A DNA stretch of 64,000 nucleotides, taken from the NCBI RefSeq assembly GCF_030252165.1, contig NZ_CP126969.1, forward strand, positions 62,001 to 126,000, given 5' to 3'. A model generated the notes under the pieces. That model saw only the letters and a list, made by a program, of their open reading frames with translations. It was not told where the DNA came from and ran no database searches. This DNA is from Corynebacterium breve. GTDB lineage: Bacteria > Actinomycetota > Actinomycetes > Mycobacteriales > Mycobacteriaceae. Numbering within the stretch: position 1 is the stretch's first letter; each line of letters starts with the position of its first letter. Positions 8,303 to 17,243 of the stretch are shown here, piece after piece. A program made the position numbers and the translations under genes.

Positions 8303-8956
8303 TTCTTCCTGCGCCCGGCTTTCGTAGCGTCGCACAAAACTAATCGTGGCGTAGGTGATGGGTAGAAGGACAACCTCGAGCAGGGTCTTCCACAGGAAAC
8401 CAACGATGACGTAGTTGATAAAGTCCCCGCCGGTGGCAATGCCGATCACCGGTGCTGCGATGGTGCAGAAGATTAGAGTGTCACCGAACTCGCCCACGAT
8501 GGTGGAGCCGATGAGTCGCGCCCACAGATTGTCCGGGCCTAGCTTGGCCTTCATGCGAGTCAGCACCCATGCGTTGAGTAGCTGGCCTACAACATAGCCC
8601 GCGAGGGACGCGGCGACGATCTGCGGAACCAGCCCCAGGATCAGGGCGAACTCGCTCTGGTTCGGGTAAAAGTCCGCGGCAGGAAGCCAAATTGCCAGGT
8701 AGAACGAGATGACCGCAAGGATTGTCACGCCGAAGCCAGTGAAAATTGCGCGCCGGGCGGGCTTGAAGCCGTAAACTTCTGCGAGAACGTCGCCTAATAC
8801 GTAGGACAGTGGGAAGAGGAAGAAGGCACCGTCGGTGATCAGCGGCCCGATGGCAACGCCTTTCGATGCGGTGATGTTAGAGATCAAGAAGACCGCGACG
8901 AACACGGCCACAATGACCGGGTAAGGCGAGCGCGTGACATAGTTCATAGCGCTCAT
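8282..8956 (-). CDS. yhhQ: Queuosine-precursor transporter, YhhQ/VUT family
   Basis: This 224-aa integral membrane protein has about six hydrophobic segments and the family features of YhhQ (COG1738): the TASKG segment, the FPLSYVLGDVLAEVYG motif and the FGDTLIF motif. YhhQ imports the 7-deazaguanine bases or nucleosides used by Tgt. Its 3' end overlaps the 3' end of tgt by 21 bp on the opposite strand. The start is ATG at 8956, with a second in-frame ATG nine bases inside. The pairing with tgt and gluQ strongly supports a queuosine salvage role. Confidence 0.88.
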   Translation of the reverse strand: MSAMNYVTRSPYPVIVAVFVAVFLISNITASKGVAIGPLITDGAFFLFPLSYVLGDVLAEVYGFKPARRAIFTGFGVTILAVISFYLAIWLPAADFYPNQSEFALILGLVPQIVAASLAGYVVGQLLNAWVLTRMKAKLGPDNLWARLIGSTIVGEFGDTLIFCTIAAPVIGIATGGDFINYVIVGFLWKTLLEVVLLPITYATISFVRRYESRAQEELAVVAA

Positions 8957-8970
8957 TCTGGCATATCGGG

Positions 8971-9714
8971 CTAGTGGACGATCACGGCGTCGTCGAAAAG
9001 CGGCCCGTTCAGCGGCTGGCTAGCTAAAACTGGCTGGTCAGCATATCCGCCCTGCAGCAGTCCGACAGGGTGTAACGTGCCGTTATCCAGGGCGAATACC
9101 GGGCCGCCGGAGTCACCGTGACCCGCGACGGCCGAGAAATTCACGCGGCCGAACTCGTCCGTCGAGGTGTAAGGGCCGCAGCTGAGCCCCGATTTTTGCC
9201 CGAGCACGCATAGGGTGGGCTGAGCGCGTGCGACATAATCGCTGCTCGCAGCGTCTCCGAAAGCAAGATTTGTGATGGGAATCCGTGATTGCACACGCTC
9301 CCGATCGGTCACGCGAATCAGCGAGCGATCAAAGCCACTCCCGTAGAAGCGCTGGTCAACCTGGCCAAACTCGTGCCAGTAACCGTCGCGATCCACGATG
9401 CCGAAGCGGGTTCCCTCCTCGCCGCAGTGCGCGGCAGTAGAGACGAAGCGCTCGCCATGTTTATCGACGATCCACCCAGCCGAGCAGTAGACACCCTTTT
9501 CGGAAACAATCTGCGCGCCGGGCAGCACCTTGTCTGGGTGTGTGAGTACGTGGCGGGCGGTGTCGTCGTGAAGCACTCCCTGTGCGTTGAATTTGCTCAG
9601 GTCAATGTCGTGCGCTGGTGAGTGTCCGACCGCGCTGGGCAAGGCGGCGGAGCCGATGAGAAGCGTCGAGACTAGCGCAGATATGGCGGATGCGAGTCGT
9701 ACCGTTGTGCGCAT
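8971..9714 (-). CDS. Secreted trypsin-like serine protease (S1 family)
   Basis: This 247-aa exported protein starts at ATG 9714 (MRTTVRLASA), chosen because GGGAAGAGAG precedes it; a longer in-frame start exists at 9732. A Sec signal peptide covers about residues 1-30 (hydrophobic SAISALVSTLLIG). The catalytic triad is recognisable: His in STAAHC, Asp in GFDRSLIRV and Ser in GHGDSGGPV. Cys pairs flank the active site as expected for an exported enzyme. No C-terminal anchor is present, so it is probably released. It separates the queuosine genes yhhQ and gluQ without an obvious functional link. Confidence 0.85.
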   Translation of the reverse strand: MRTTVRLASAISALVSTLLIGSAALPSAVGHSPAHDIDLSKFNAQGVLHDDTARHVLTHPDKVLPGAQIVSEKGVYCSAGWIVDKHGERFVSTAAHCGEEGTRFGIVDRDGYWHEFGQVDQRFYGSGFDRSLIRVTDRERVQSRIPITNLAFGDAASSDYVARAQPTLCVLGQKSGLSCGPYTSTDEFGRVNFSAVAGHGDSGGPVFALDNGTLHPVGLLQGGYADQPVLASQPLNGPLFDDAVIVH

Positions 9715-9988
9715 GCCGGTCTCTCTTCCCAAGGATTTTCGTTGACATTACAACGATGCCCCTTATTGGTTGCTTGGGCAAATGTCCGATTGTTGCTGAG
9801 AAGCAGGACTAAACCAGGCATTTGTGAAACTAGTTTTGGGGGAAAATTGATGCTTCCTGCGAGGTGGGAGGCCTGCGGTTTTGAGTTTGATCAGTGTGAC
9901 CCGTGGGGCGAGAGGTAGGAGGCGCCTTCGGAGCCTGAGAAACTGGGGGTAAAGAGCGGGGGAGTAACCCTGGCGTACCCTGGTCAGC

Positions 9989-10921
9989 ATGAACAATGCC
10001 ACCGAGCCGACAACAGCCGGCCGCTATGCGCCTTCGCCGAGTGGGGATCTGCATTTTGGCAACTTGCGCACGGCGCTTTTGGCGTGGATCTTTGCCCGGC
10101 GAACGGGCCGGGACTTCCTTTTGCGAATAGAAGATATTGATACAGCGCGCTCAAAAATGGAATTCGCGCACCGCCAGATCGAAGACCTGGAGGCGCTCGG
10201 CCTGACATTTGACGGGGAGGTGCTTTTTCAATCGCAACGCTGTGGCGCCTACGAAGATGCGCTGGAAACGCTGCGTCGAAGCGGGCATCTCTACGAGTGT
10301 TACTGCTCCCGCAAGGACATCCGCGAAGCAGCTTCCGCCCCTCATGGTGTGCAGGGCATGTATCCAGGCACCTGCCGGGAGCTTTCCAACGAGCAGCGCG
10401 CCTCGCGCCGAGCCGAGCTGGAAACCCAGGGACGCGTTCCCGCCTTGCGACTTCGTTCGGAGGTGGCCGATTTTACTACCCGTGACTTTTTCGCAGGCGA
10501 GGTCACGGCGCCGATCGACGATGTGATTGTGCGTCGCGGTGGCAACAAGGGGCAGGGCCAGGATTGGGCCTATAACCTCGCGGTGGTGGTTGACGATGCA
10601 TTTCAAGGCATCGACCAGGTAGTGCGTGGCGACGACCTGCTCATGCAGGCCCCCGCGCAGGCGTATTTGGGATCGGTGTTGGGGTTCCCGCCGGTGGAGT
10701 ATGTGCACGTCCCACTGGTGCTCAACGCGGCAGGGGAACGGTTGGCCAAACGTGACGGAGCGGTGACGCTGCGTGAGATGGCCGAGTCGGTGGGACTTGG
10801 CGGAGTGATTACGCTACTCGGGGAGTCGGTTGGTGTCGCTGGAGCGACGTCAGCTGAGGAGATTCTTGAGCGATTTGAGTGTGGAGATTTCTCCCGCGAG
10901 CCATATGTCTGGCGTGGCTAA
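9989..10921 (+). CDS. gluQ: Glutamyl-Q tRNA(Asp) synthetase
   Basis: GluQRS attaches glutamate to the queuosine base at position 34 of tRNA-Asp. The 310-aa protein is a truncated glutamyl-tRNA synthetase: the class I HIGH-like motif appears as PSGDLHFGN near residue 18, and the KMSKS-like motif as AKRDG near residue 253. The C-terminal anticodon-binding domain of GluRS is absent, as expected. Cys residues in ECYCSRKD and the Cys of PGTCRE fit the zinc module of the family. It lies 1.7 kb from tgt/yhhQ, so modification, salvage and charging of Q-tRNA are encoded together. Confidence 0.92.
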   Translation: MNNATEPTTAGRYAPSPSGDLHFGNLRTALLAWIFARRTGRDFLLRIEDIDTARSKMEFAHRQIEDLEALGLTFDGEVLFQSQRCGAYEDALETLRRSGHLYECYCSRKDIREAASAPHGVQGMYPGTCRELSNEQRASRRAELETQGRVPALRLRSEVADFTTRDFFAGEVTAPIDDVIVRRGGNKGQGQDWAYNLAVVVDDAFQGIDQVVRGDDLLMQAPAQAYLGSVLGFPPVEYVHVPLVLNAAGERLAKRDGAVTLREMAESVGLGGVITLLGESVGVAGATSAEEILERFECGDFSREPYVWRG

Positions 10922-10923
10922 CA

Positions 10924-10978
10924 GGGTGTGCAATTTCTCAGGAACCAGCCCTGTGTCTCAGGTGTGTAAATTTCTCAG
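10924..10978 (+). repeat. Two direct copies of a GTGTG-YAA-TTTCTCAG motif after gluQ
   Basis: GGGTGTGCAATTTCTCAG (10924-10941) and GGTGTGTAAATTTCTCAG (10961-10978) repeat in the same orientation 37 bp apart. An ACAGGG/CCCTGT inverted pair (10921-10926 and 10949-10954) encloses the first copy. The rest of 10922-11187 is non-coding and AT-rich towards the next gene. The repeat could be a regulator site pair or a relic of an insertion-sequence end; neither can be decided here. Confidence 0.5.
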
Positions 10979-11187
10979 CGCGATAGGATTTGTAGTCCAG
11001 CGCGTAGAGCTGCGGTGACGATTCAGTTGTTTCAATTCTGTAACTTTGCTGGATTTCTAAGTAATTAGCGTAAAACCTTAAAATAAACTAGACGAACCTT
11101 GGTTGGCTAGATACACTTTCCACTGGCTCCCGACCGCGAATGTGGCAGAAACTGCCAACGCCTCGGGAGGTTGAGGAAAGGCTCATC

Positions 11188-12315
11188 GTGACACAAAGTA
11201 ACGCGCTTTACACACACTCCATCGCGGCGGCGTTCGTGGCCGCACTGGCGATGCTCTTCGGTCTCGCACACGCTGCCCCAGCGCAAGCGCAATCGGAGCA
11301 ATATGGCATTGAATTTGAAATCCGCCACCCAGGAAACACCAAAATGATGTGGGCGGGGGATAAGGGTTCTGTCGAACAGTCCCCAGCAAACGTGGTCTAC
11401 GGCTTCAACTCCTCCCGTGAACACCCGTTCCGCGGAGTAGGCAAGGGTGGCGTGATCGACGCAACCAAGGTTGTTGCCACCGGGGAGCGCATCCAAGGCT
11501 TTGCCGACGCTCCACTGTCTGTGCGCAAACCAGCCTGGACCGACAAATCCCTCGAGCGCAACATCTTGGAAGTGATGGAGACGGGGTACCCCATCGATGT
11601 CCTCGGCCTGCAAAGTAACTACGGCCTAACCGATGCGCAGTTTTATGAGGTCACCCAGCGCGCCCTCTGGCACTACACCGATAGCGACATCCTGTACGAG
11701 TACCCGCATAACTACTCCCCGCAGATGCGCAAGACCTATTCCATCCTGGTCGAGGGCTACGGCGCAGATTCCCCGCGTGCGCAGGTTCCGGACAACCTCG
11801 CATTGGAGATGTACGCCATCAAGGACGGTGAATACCAAAACCTGCTGACCGCGACGCGCGTAGACAAAGTCACGGGGAACCGCCTTGCCGATTTCGTTCC
11901 TGAGGCTGACCAGGTCGCTGGTCCGCCGGAGTTCGACGAACAAGCCGAGTCCGCTGCAACGGATCGGTGCGATATGAACTCCACCGTGGCCAACCCCGTC
12001 GCTTGGATGATTCCGCTGGGCACCTTCATTGCCTCCGGTGGCGTCCCAGCTGCAGCCGTGGCCGAACAGTTTGACACTGTCAGCGAGCGTTTCGACGATG
12101 TCATCGCCCAAAACTTCCCGCACTGGGGTCGCGAGGGCTCCCTAGCGGACCAACCTGAGTCGGCGCAGAAACTGCGCGAATCCCTGCTCAAGGTAAACAA
12201 GCGACTTTCGGGTGTCGATCCTGCTGCTGGTCCGGCCTCGGTCGGTGCAGAACTGGTTGCCATCGGCATCGGTGGTACCCAGATCACAACAGACGTGTGC
12301 GGAGAACGCAAGTAG
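11188..12315 (+). CDS. Secreted thioester-domain (TQxA) protein lacking the thioester cysteine
   Basis: I chose the GTG at 11188 because AGGAAAG precedes it and a signal peptide follows directly (hydrophobic AAAFVAALAMLFGLAHA, cleavage near APAQAQ). The mature N-terminal domain carries the TQxA motif VTQRALWHY typical of thioester domains, which covalently capture host or surface amines. In active domains a Cys occurs in a YCFN-like segment; here it is VYGFNSSREHP, and no other Cys precedes the Gln. The two remaining Cys (RCDM and VCGERK) may form a disulfide. There is no LPxTG motif or C-terminal TM. Binding function is therefore doubtful or non-covalent. Confidence 0.78.
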   Translation: MTQSNALYTHSIAAAFVAALAMLFGLAHAAPAQAQSEQYGIEFEIRHPGNTKMMWAGDKGSVEQSPANVVYGFNSSREHPFRGVGKGGVIDATKVVATGERIQGFADAPLSVRKPAWTDKSLERNILEVMETGYPIDVLGLQSNYGLTDAQFYEVTQRALWHYTDSDILYEYPHNYSPQMRKTYSILVEGYGADSPRAQVPDNLALEMYAIKDGEYQNLLTATRVDKVTGNRLADFVPEADQVAGPPEFDEQAESAATDRCDMNSTVANPVAWMIPLGTFIASGGVPAAAVAEQFDTVSERFDDVIAQNFPHWGREGSLADQPESAQKLRESLLKVNKRLSGVDPAAGPASVGAELVAIGIGGTQITTDVCGERK

Positions 12316-12334
12316 AAACTTCTGCTTGACGACG

Positions 12335-12364
12335 AACCCCTGCCGGAGCGCGCCGGCAGGGGTT
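12335..12364 (+). terminator. Terminator of the thioester-domain gene
   Basis: AACCCCTGCCGG pairs perfectly with CCGGCAGGGGTT across a 6-nt loop, followed by CTTTC. Confidence 0.85.
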
Positions 12365-12414
12365 CTTTCGTTGCTCATGACCCGCAGTGCGGAGTGAAGG
12401 GGGAGCTGAAAACA

Positions 12415-12449
12415 AAATGCCGTGAAGCAAAAATTGCTTCACGGCATTT
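12415..12449 (-). terminator. Perfect 16-bp hairpin, terminator of tRNA-Ser(GGA), possibly bidirectional
   Basis: AAATGCCGTGAAGCAA pairs perfectly with TTGCTTCACGGCATTT across an AAA loop. On the minus strand TGTTTT follows the stem, which suits the tRNA; on the plus strand CGTATTTTC follows, so read-through from the other side may also stop here. Confidence 0.85.
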
Positions 12450-12463
12450 CGTATTTTCTCCTG

Positions 12464-12549
12464 CGGAGGATGTGGGATTTGAACCCACGAGGGTATTGCT
12501 ACCCGCACGCGTTCCAGGCGTGTGACATAGGCCGCTAGTCGAATCCTCC
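12464..12549 (-). tRNA. tRNA-Ser (anticodon GGA)
   Basis: An 86-nt class II tRNA with acceptor GGAGGAT/ATCCTCC and a long variable arm. The anticodon loop CTGGAAC gives GGA, and the discriminator is G as expected for serine. CCA is not encoded. Confidence 0.95.
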
Positions 12550-12642
12550 ATGACTTACGTCGAGGTCTTACTGTAGTTCATCGCGGGCTAATCAACAAAA
12601 CGGCAGGTGATTCAATGGATCCGGTGATTGGCAGAATGGCAT

Positions 12643-12672
12643 TTGGCTTCTGGACTTTCAGCGGGCTAAGGT
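12643..12672 (+). promoter_or_regulatory. Promoter of the SRP RNA
   Basis: TTGGCT (12643-12648) and TAAGGT (12667-12672) are 18 bp apart and place the start at about 12680, the first base of the paired SRP RNA end. Confidence 0.55.
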
Positions 12673-12680
12673 GTGATTCA

Positions 12681-12770
12681 GGATCTCACGCGGTGTGTAT
12701 CTTGTGAACTCCCCCAGGGCAGGAATGCAGCAAGGGTCAGCGAGCTCTCGCAGGTGCGTGAGGTCCCCTT
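12681..12770 (+). ncRNA. ffs: Signal recognition particle RNA (4.5S type)
   Basis: About 90 nt folds into one long hairpin whose ends pair (GGATCTCACGC with GCGTGAGGTCC). The apical part carries the conserved SRP elements CCAGGGCAGGAATGCAGCAAGGGTCAGC, given here as two blocks: CAGGGCAGGAA (symmetric loop) and TGCAGCAAGGGTCAG. A CCTTTTGTC tail forms the end. It binds Ffh in co-translational membrane targeting. Confidence 0.92.
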
Positions 12771-12829
12771 TTGTCTTTATAGGATAGTGTCGCTAGCAAC
12801 AAGTCGTGCGTAACTGGGAGGGGCCGGGC

Positions 12830-15304
12830 ATGGGCTGGATCAGCGAACCCTCGTTGGCAAAGGAGTTTGACCTCGATCCCGAGGTGCTCAACGCCGTGAT
12901 TGATCGTGTAGCGCAGAAGCTGCATGCAAAGCTCGCGACAGGCCAGCTCTTTTTCACGCGCTTGCCCAAGGAATACCTAGCTGCCCAGATACTGGTCCGC
13001 GCCATGTCCACCCTTGATCCGCAAAACGAGCCTCGCTGCTTTAATTTCGATACCCGACGGGACGCCGAGTCGCTGCGAATCGAATTTGCAGGGCCACTCG
13101 TTATCGATGTCACCGGTCCTCTCAATCGGTGCTCCAGCGACAGTCGCGAGGAAAACGCCAACCGGCTGCGTTCCCGGAAGTCCAAGACTGTCTTGGCGCT
13201 GCAAACCAACGATCTTTCTATCGCCGAGTCATATGTCGTGCGCGCGGATAACGTGTTCACCGATTCGGATTTGCTGTTGAGCCTGACGGATTTGGAAGAA
13301 CTCTCGGGTGAAGGGGTAGTCGTCGAAAAGCTTCTCGACGAAACCGGTGGCGTCCCAGGGTTCGTCGTCGCTGCGTTGACCGATCACGCGCGCGGCAAAG
13401 CTCGGGCTTTTCCGGCGATGGCGCGGTCGTGGGCTCGCGAAATCGTGCCATTGGTCACCAACAATTTAGCTTTAGACGCGATGGTATGGCTGCCTCCAAT
13501 TGCGGAGTATTCGCTGCGCACGATCGTCAATCAGGTGGCGCCCGATGGGCTGGGCGAGATGCAGTTGGTCTCCGCGCTCGCTTCTCCGGCAGTCGTGGCT
13601 GCTGGGACTTTTCCGCCGGCATACCCGTGGCAGCTGAAGGCGGCGCTGCAGGAGCTTTCGCTTTACGACGATGCCTTCTGCCCACTCCACGACTATGTTT
13701 CGCTGGCTAATAGCGATCTGGTGCCATTCCCGGACCGGATCTGTGCATTAGCTGCGGAGCAGTGGTGGGAGGAACTCGATGCTCTGATCCGGACGCGGCC
13801 GTGCTGGTTGATATTAGTGCCTGTGTCTGTCCGCAGGCGATTGGTGGCGCTGTTCCCAGCGGCGATTCCGACTTCATTGACAGGTCTGGACACTGCGAAG
13901 AGGTTCTTTGCGGGTGAACTCACCCAAGAGCACGTATCGGGCAAGAATCCGATGTGGGCGGAGCTAATTGACCTAGTGCCGGGCACGGAACGTGTTCGTC
14001 GCCAAGCTTTTGCCTCGCCGGGTTTTGAACCGGTTAGCGACGTCGCACGAGAACTAAACGAGTTCATCATGCGCTTTACGGTGACGGGGCCACGGGTGGA
14101 GACACCGTTGCATGATCCGGACTCCGCAGTCGAGTTCCTAGATCTGTGCCGGACGTTGATCACAGAACACATCCGCAAGGTTACGGAAGCGCGCGAGCCA
14201 GAGATTCTCGATGACACCGCGATGTTGATTGTCTTGCTAAACACCCAAGCAGACTTAGCGATCGATCTCGGCCTGATTTCAATTGCCGATGACTGCTCGT
14301 TCCAGGCACAGCTGCTGTTGGGGCGCCTCGGAGGTGCAAGCGACGCCTACGCGCCGCTATACGCCAACGTTTTGGCGGTGCGGGCGTTTGTGTCAGGCAT
14401 GGTGGGTAACAACCAGGCGGCGGCTGGTTTTATTGAACGCTACCGTGACTTGAGCGGGCCGACCATTCCCGAGTTGGATTCGATGGTGGATCTAGCTGAG
14501 CTGTTGCGACTTGATGAAGAGTGCATTCGGAAGACGATTCCATTGCATGTGGAAATCGAATCGATTCATGCTGCTACCGAGGCTTTCTGTCAGGGTGTGC
14601 GAGTGGCTAGTGGGTACGGTCAAGATGCGGCGATTAGTTACTGGCGCTCCATTCACGATCGTGTGGAGTGGTCTGCAGCGGCCACGTGGCGCATGTGGCC
14701 GGTGCGGGCAGCGCTGGTGTCGCTGTATGGGGTGAATGGACAGCCCAAAGAGGCCAGAGCTTGGCTCGATGCTGGGTGGCTTCCGCAACCTCTGCAGCGC
14801 CTAGCTGAGATCATCATTGACCTGCAGGTACAGCCGGAACAGTCTCTTGAGGAATTGGAGAAAATTCTCGGTGAGTTTAACCTGCCGACTCGCTGGCGCA
14901 TGATTGCGCTGGGTTACAAGATCGAATGCCTCATTCTCATGGGAACCGGTGAAGGCGAGATCGCTGTCGCTGTACGCGGCGAGAACTGGGCAGAACACAT
15001 CGGGCTGTCGTCGATTCTGCCCGAAAACGCACGCCAAAGAATTGTCGAGCACTACGGTTTTGATGTGTCCGAATTTCCTGGGCTGCAACCGCACACTGGC
15101 CAATCGGTCGAGGAACTTTCGGAGCGTCAGCTCCAGATCCTCGAGTTGCTGGCCACAGGCAAACTGCAACGCGAAGCTGCCGACGAACTTGGAATTAGCA
15201 CGGAGACTGTGAAAGCGACGTCGAAGAAGATTTACCGAAAGCTTCACGTTGGAAACTTGCAGGAGGCAGTACGCGTTGCCCGTGCTCAGGGCTGGTTGCA
15301 GTAG
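12830..15304 (+). CDS. Large LuxR-type regulator with a degenerate STAND/MalT-like ATPase region
   Basis: About 824 residues. The C-terminus is a LuxR/GerE helix-turn-helix (LSERQLQILELLATGK through STETVKATSKKIYRKL). The N-terminal third follows the layout of MalT-like STAND regulators: a hydrophobic beta strand PLVIDVTG at the Walker B position and TGGVPGFVVAAL matching the TGGWPAGL motif. However, no GxxxxGK[ST] P-loop is present (the equivalent region reads FFTRLPKEYLAAQIL). The middle is helical repeat-like, as in MalT sensor domains. The ATG at 12830 follows GGGAGGGG; a GTG at 12806 is an alternative. Ligand and targets are unknown. Confidence 0.75.
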   Translation: MGWISEPSLAKEFDLDPEVLNAVIDRVAQKLHAKLATGQLFFTRLPKEYLAAQILVRAMSTLDPQNEPRCFNFDTRRDAESLRIEFAGPLVIDVTGPLNRCSSDSREENANRLRSRKSKTVLALQTNDLSIAESYVVRADNVFTDSDLLLSLTDLEELSGEGVVVEKLLDETGGVPGFVVAALTDHARGKARAFPAMARSWAREIVPLVTNNLALDAMVWLPPIAEYSLRTIVNQVAPDGLGEMQLVSALASPAVVAAGTFPPAYPWQLKAALQELSLYDDAFCPLHDYVSLANSDLVPFPDRICALAAEQWWEELDALIRTRPCWLILVPVSVRRRLVALFPAAIPTSLTGLDTAKRFFAGELTQEHVSGKNPMWAELIDLVPGTERVRRQAFASPGFEPVSDVARELNEFIMRFTVTGPRVETPLHDPDSAVEFLDLCRTLITEHIRKVTEAREPEILDDTAMLIVLLNTQADLAIDLGLISIADDCSFQAQLLLGRLGGASDAYAPLYANVLAVRAFVSGMVGNNQAAAGFIERYRDLSGPTIPELDSMVDLAELLRLDEECIRKTIPLHVEIESIHAATEAFCQGVRVASGYGQDAAISYWRSIHDRVEWSAAATWRMWPVRAALVSLYGVNGQPKEARAWLDAGWLPQPLQRLAEIIIDLQVQPEQSLEELEKILGEFNLPTRWRMIALGYKIECLILMGTGEGEIAVAVRGENWAEHIGLSSILPENARQRIVEHYGFDVSEFPGLQPHTGQSVEELSERQLQILELLATGKLQREAADELGISTETVKATSKKIYRKLHVGNLQEAVRVARAQGWLQ
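13320..13341. repeat. Head-to-head pair of the TCGTCGANAAGC motif
   Basis: TCGTCGAAAAGC (13320-13331) and its inverted partner GCTTCTCGACGA (13330-13341) overlap on the central GC, giving a 22-bp near-perfect palindrome inside the LuxR-type gene. It is part of the dispersed family described at 3250-61533. Confidence 0.7.
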
Positions 15305-15378
15305 CTTCTCCATCGGATGTCGGGGTTCAAGACTAGGATGATGGGCGAACTTATTTCCAACCAGGAAAGCTTAAGAAT

Positions 15379-16653
15379 ATGTCGCTGCTAAATCTTGAAT
15401 CGACCGAGCTTGCGGAGCTAAGCCAGAAAGTCCGCGCTGAATATGAAGAGCTCAAGGCAAAGAACCTCAAGCTCGACCTTACTCGTGGTAAGCCATCTGC
15501 TGAGCAGCTTGATTTTGCTGACGAACTCTTGGCTCTGCCCGGCCAGGGAAATTACCGCACTGCTTCTGGTGAGGACGTACGCAACTACGGCAACCTCAAA
15601 GGCATCGAAGACATTCGCGCCATCTGGGCCGAACTGCTCGGCGTTTCAGTAGACAACATCTTCGCCGGTGATTCTTCCAGCCTGAACATCATGTTCGATT
15701 TGGTGTCCTGGTCTTACCTCTTCGGCAACAACGACTCTGAGCGCCCGTGGAAGGACGAAGAGAAGGTCAAGTGGATTTGCCCGGTTCCTGGTTACGATCG
15801 TCACTTCACCATCACTGAGACTCTCGGCTTCGACATGGTGACTGTTCCGATGCTCGAAGACGGCCCAGACATCAATGCCATCGAGGAACTAGTTAAGGAC
15901 CCACAGGTCAAGGGCATGTGGACGGTCCCGGTCTTCGGTAACCCAACCGGAATTTCGTTTAGCGAGGAAGTCTGCGACCGTCTGGCAGCCATGGAAACTG
16001 CAGCAGCCGATTTCCGAATCATCTGGGACAACGCCTACGCCGTGCACACACTGACCGACGAGTTCCCAGTGATCCACGATGTTGTCGGCAAGGCAGCTGC
16101 AGCAGGCAACCCGAACCGTTTCTGGGTGCTTACCTCCACCTCCAAGATCACTCACGCGGGTGGCGGCGTCTCCTTCTTCGCGTCCTCCGCAGACAACTTG
16201 GCCTGGTACTCGAAGATCGCGGGCGTTCGCGGCATCGGCCCGAACAAGGTCAACCAGCTTGCTCACGCGAAATATTTCCACGATGCGGAAGGCGTCAAGG
16301 CAGTCATGCGCAAGCACGCAGGCTCCTTGGCTCCCAAATTCGACGCCGTGTTGAACACCCTCGAAGAGCGCCTTGGCCAATACGAGGTTGCGCGCTGGAC
16401 CAAGCCAACCGGTGGCTACTTCATCTCCCTCGATGTGATCGACGGCACCGCCAACCGTGTGTGGGAACTCGCTCGCGACGCAGGCATCAAGCTCACTGAG
16501 GCTGGCTCATCCTTCCCGCTGCACCAGGACCCGAACGACCGCAACATTCGCTTGGCGCCGTCCCTTCCTCCGCTCGAAGAGGTCACCGAGGCGATGGATG
16601 GCGTGGCAACCTGCGTGCTCCTCGCCGCGATCGAGAAGCTAGAGGGTAAATAA
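15379..16653 (+). CDS. aspT: Aspartate aminotransferase, subgroup Ic
   Basis: A PLP enzyme transferring the amino group between aspartate and 2-oxoglutarate, feeding the lysC-asd pathway encoded further on. The 424-aa protein has the PLP lysine in TSTSKITHAGGG, the NPTG motif in VPVFGNPTGI and the binding Asp/Tyr in IIWDNAYAV. These features and its length match the C. glutamicum AspT type rather than the classical AspC/AspB type. It is followed by a co-directional gene starting at the next base after its stop, then by dnaX, the conserved corynebacterial order. Confidence 0.9.
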   Translation: MSLLNLESTELAELSQKVRAEYEELKAKNLKLDLTRGKPSAEQLDFADELLALPGQGNYRTASGEDVRNYGNLKGIEDIRAIWAELLGVSVDNIFAGDSSSLNIMFDLVSWSYLFGNNDSERPWKDEEKVKWICPVPGYDRHFTITETLGFDMVTVPMLEDGPDINAIEELVKDPQVKGMWTVPVFGNPTGISFSEEVCDRLAAMETAAADFRIIWDNAYAVHTLTDEFPVIHDVVGKAAAAGNPNRFWVLTSTSKITHAGGGVSFFASSADNLAWYSKIAGVRGIGPNKVNQLAHAKYFHDAEGVKAVMRKHAGSLAPKFDAVLNTLEERLGQYEVARWTKPTGGYFISLDVIDGTANRVWELARDAGIKLTEAGSSFPLHQDPNDRNIRLAPSLPPLEEVTEAMDGVATCVLLAAIEKLEGK

Positions 16654-17223
16654 TTGACCGGAGAGGAAATCGCAGTCTGGCTCTCCAACATCTATGGCGG
16701 AGCCATCGAACTCAAAGACATCGAAGGCGTAAGAATTGCTTTCGTGACGCTTGGCGACGACACCCGCACCGCAACCACCTGTGGGTTTTCCCAGGTGGAC
16801 ACCGGTCTGGCATTGCAAGACGACAAGTCAACGGATGTGCGGTGCGAGATCGTGATCCAGTCGGATTCCGCCAGTGACGAAGAGTTAGCTGCCGCCCTCA
16901 TCGGCCTGTGGGGTGTTCTGGCGCGCGCGCCTGGAACTATCCCCGCACAACCAGGAACTTCCGTACCCAACGCCGTGGTTCAGTCTCCGCTGGCCGCGGT
17001 TCCAGAAGTGACCGTGAAGCATGCCGTGCTGCGCGAGCCACAAATCTTCGATCAAGGCACTCCCTCATTGTCCGAAGAGGGACGTATTACGTTGCTGCTT
17101 GAAGCAGTGCTGTTGACTGATGAAGAGTTCGGCATCGTACAAACTCAAGGCATGGATCGCGTGTCTACGCGCCTGCGCCGACGGGCCACCAACCTCGGGG
17201 ACTTCCGCCGAGACGCGGACTAG
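16654..17223 (+). CDS. Conserved hypothetical protein, possibly suppressor-of-fused-like
   Basis: A 189-aa soluble protein with a TTG start directly after the aspT stop, so it is likely translated by coupling; GAGGG lies just upstream. It has no signal peptide or TM. The pattern of a central EIVIQSDS strand, a helix (EELAAALIGLWGVLA), a second strand pair and a C-terminal segment LLLEAVLLTDEEFGIVQTQGMDRV resembles the SUFU-like fold, in which a late segment reads LxPLxxxEyxxxxxxG. That match is tentative. The place between aspT and dnaX is conserved, but its job is unknown. Confidence 0.55.
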   Translation: MTGEEIAVWLSNIYGGAIELKDIEGVRIAFVTLGDDTRTATTCGFSQVDTGLALQDDKSTDVRCEIVIQSDSASDEELAAALIGLWGVLARAPGTIPAQPGTSVPNAVVQSPLAAVPEVTVKHAVLREPQIFDQGTPSLSEEGRITLLLEAVLLTDEEFGIVQTQGMDRVSTRLRRRATNLGDFRRDAD

Positions 17224-17243
17224 GGGAAGGTAGGGTTAGTTCC

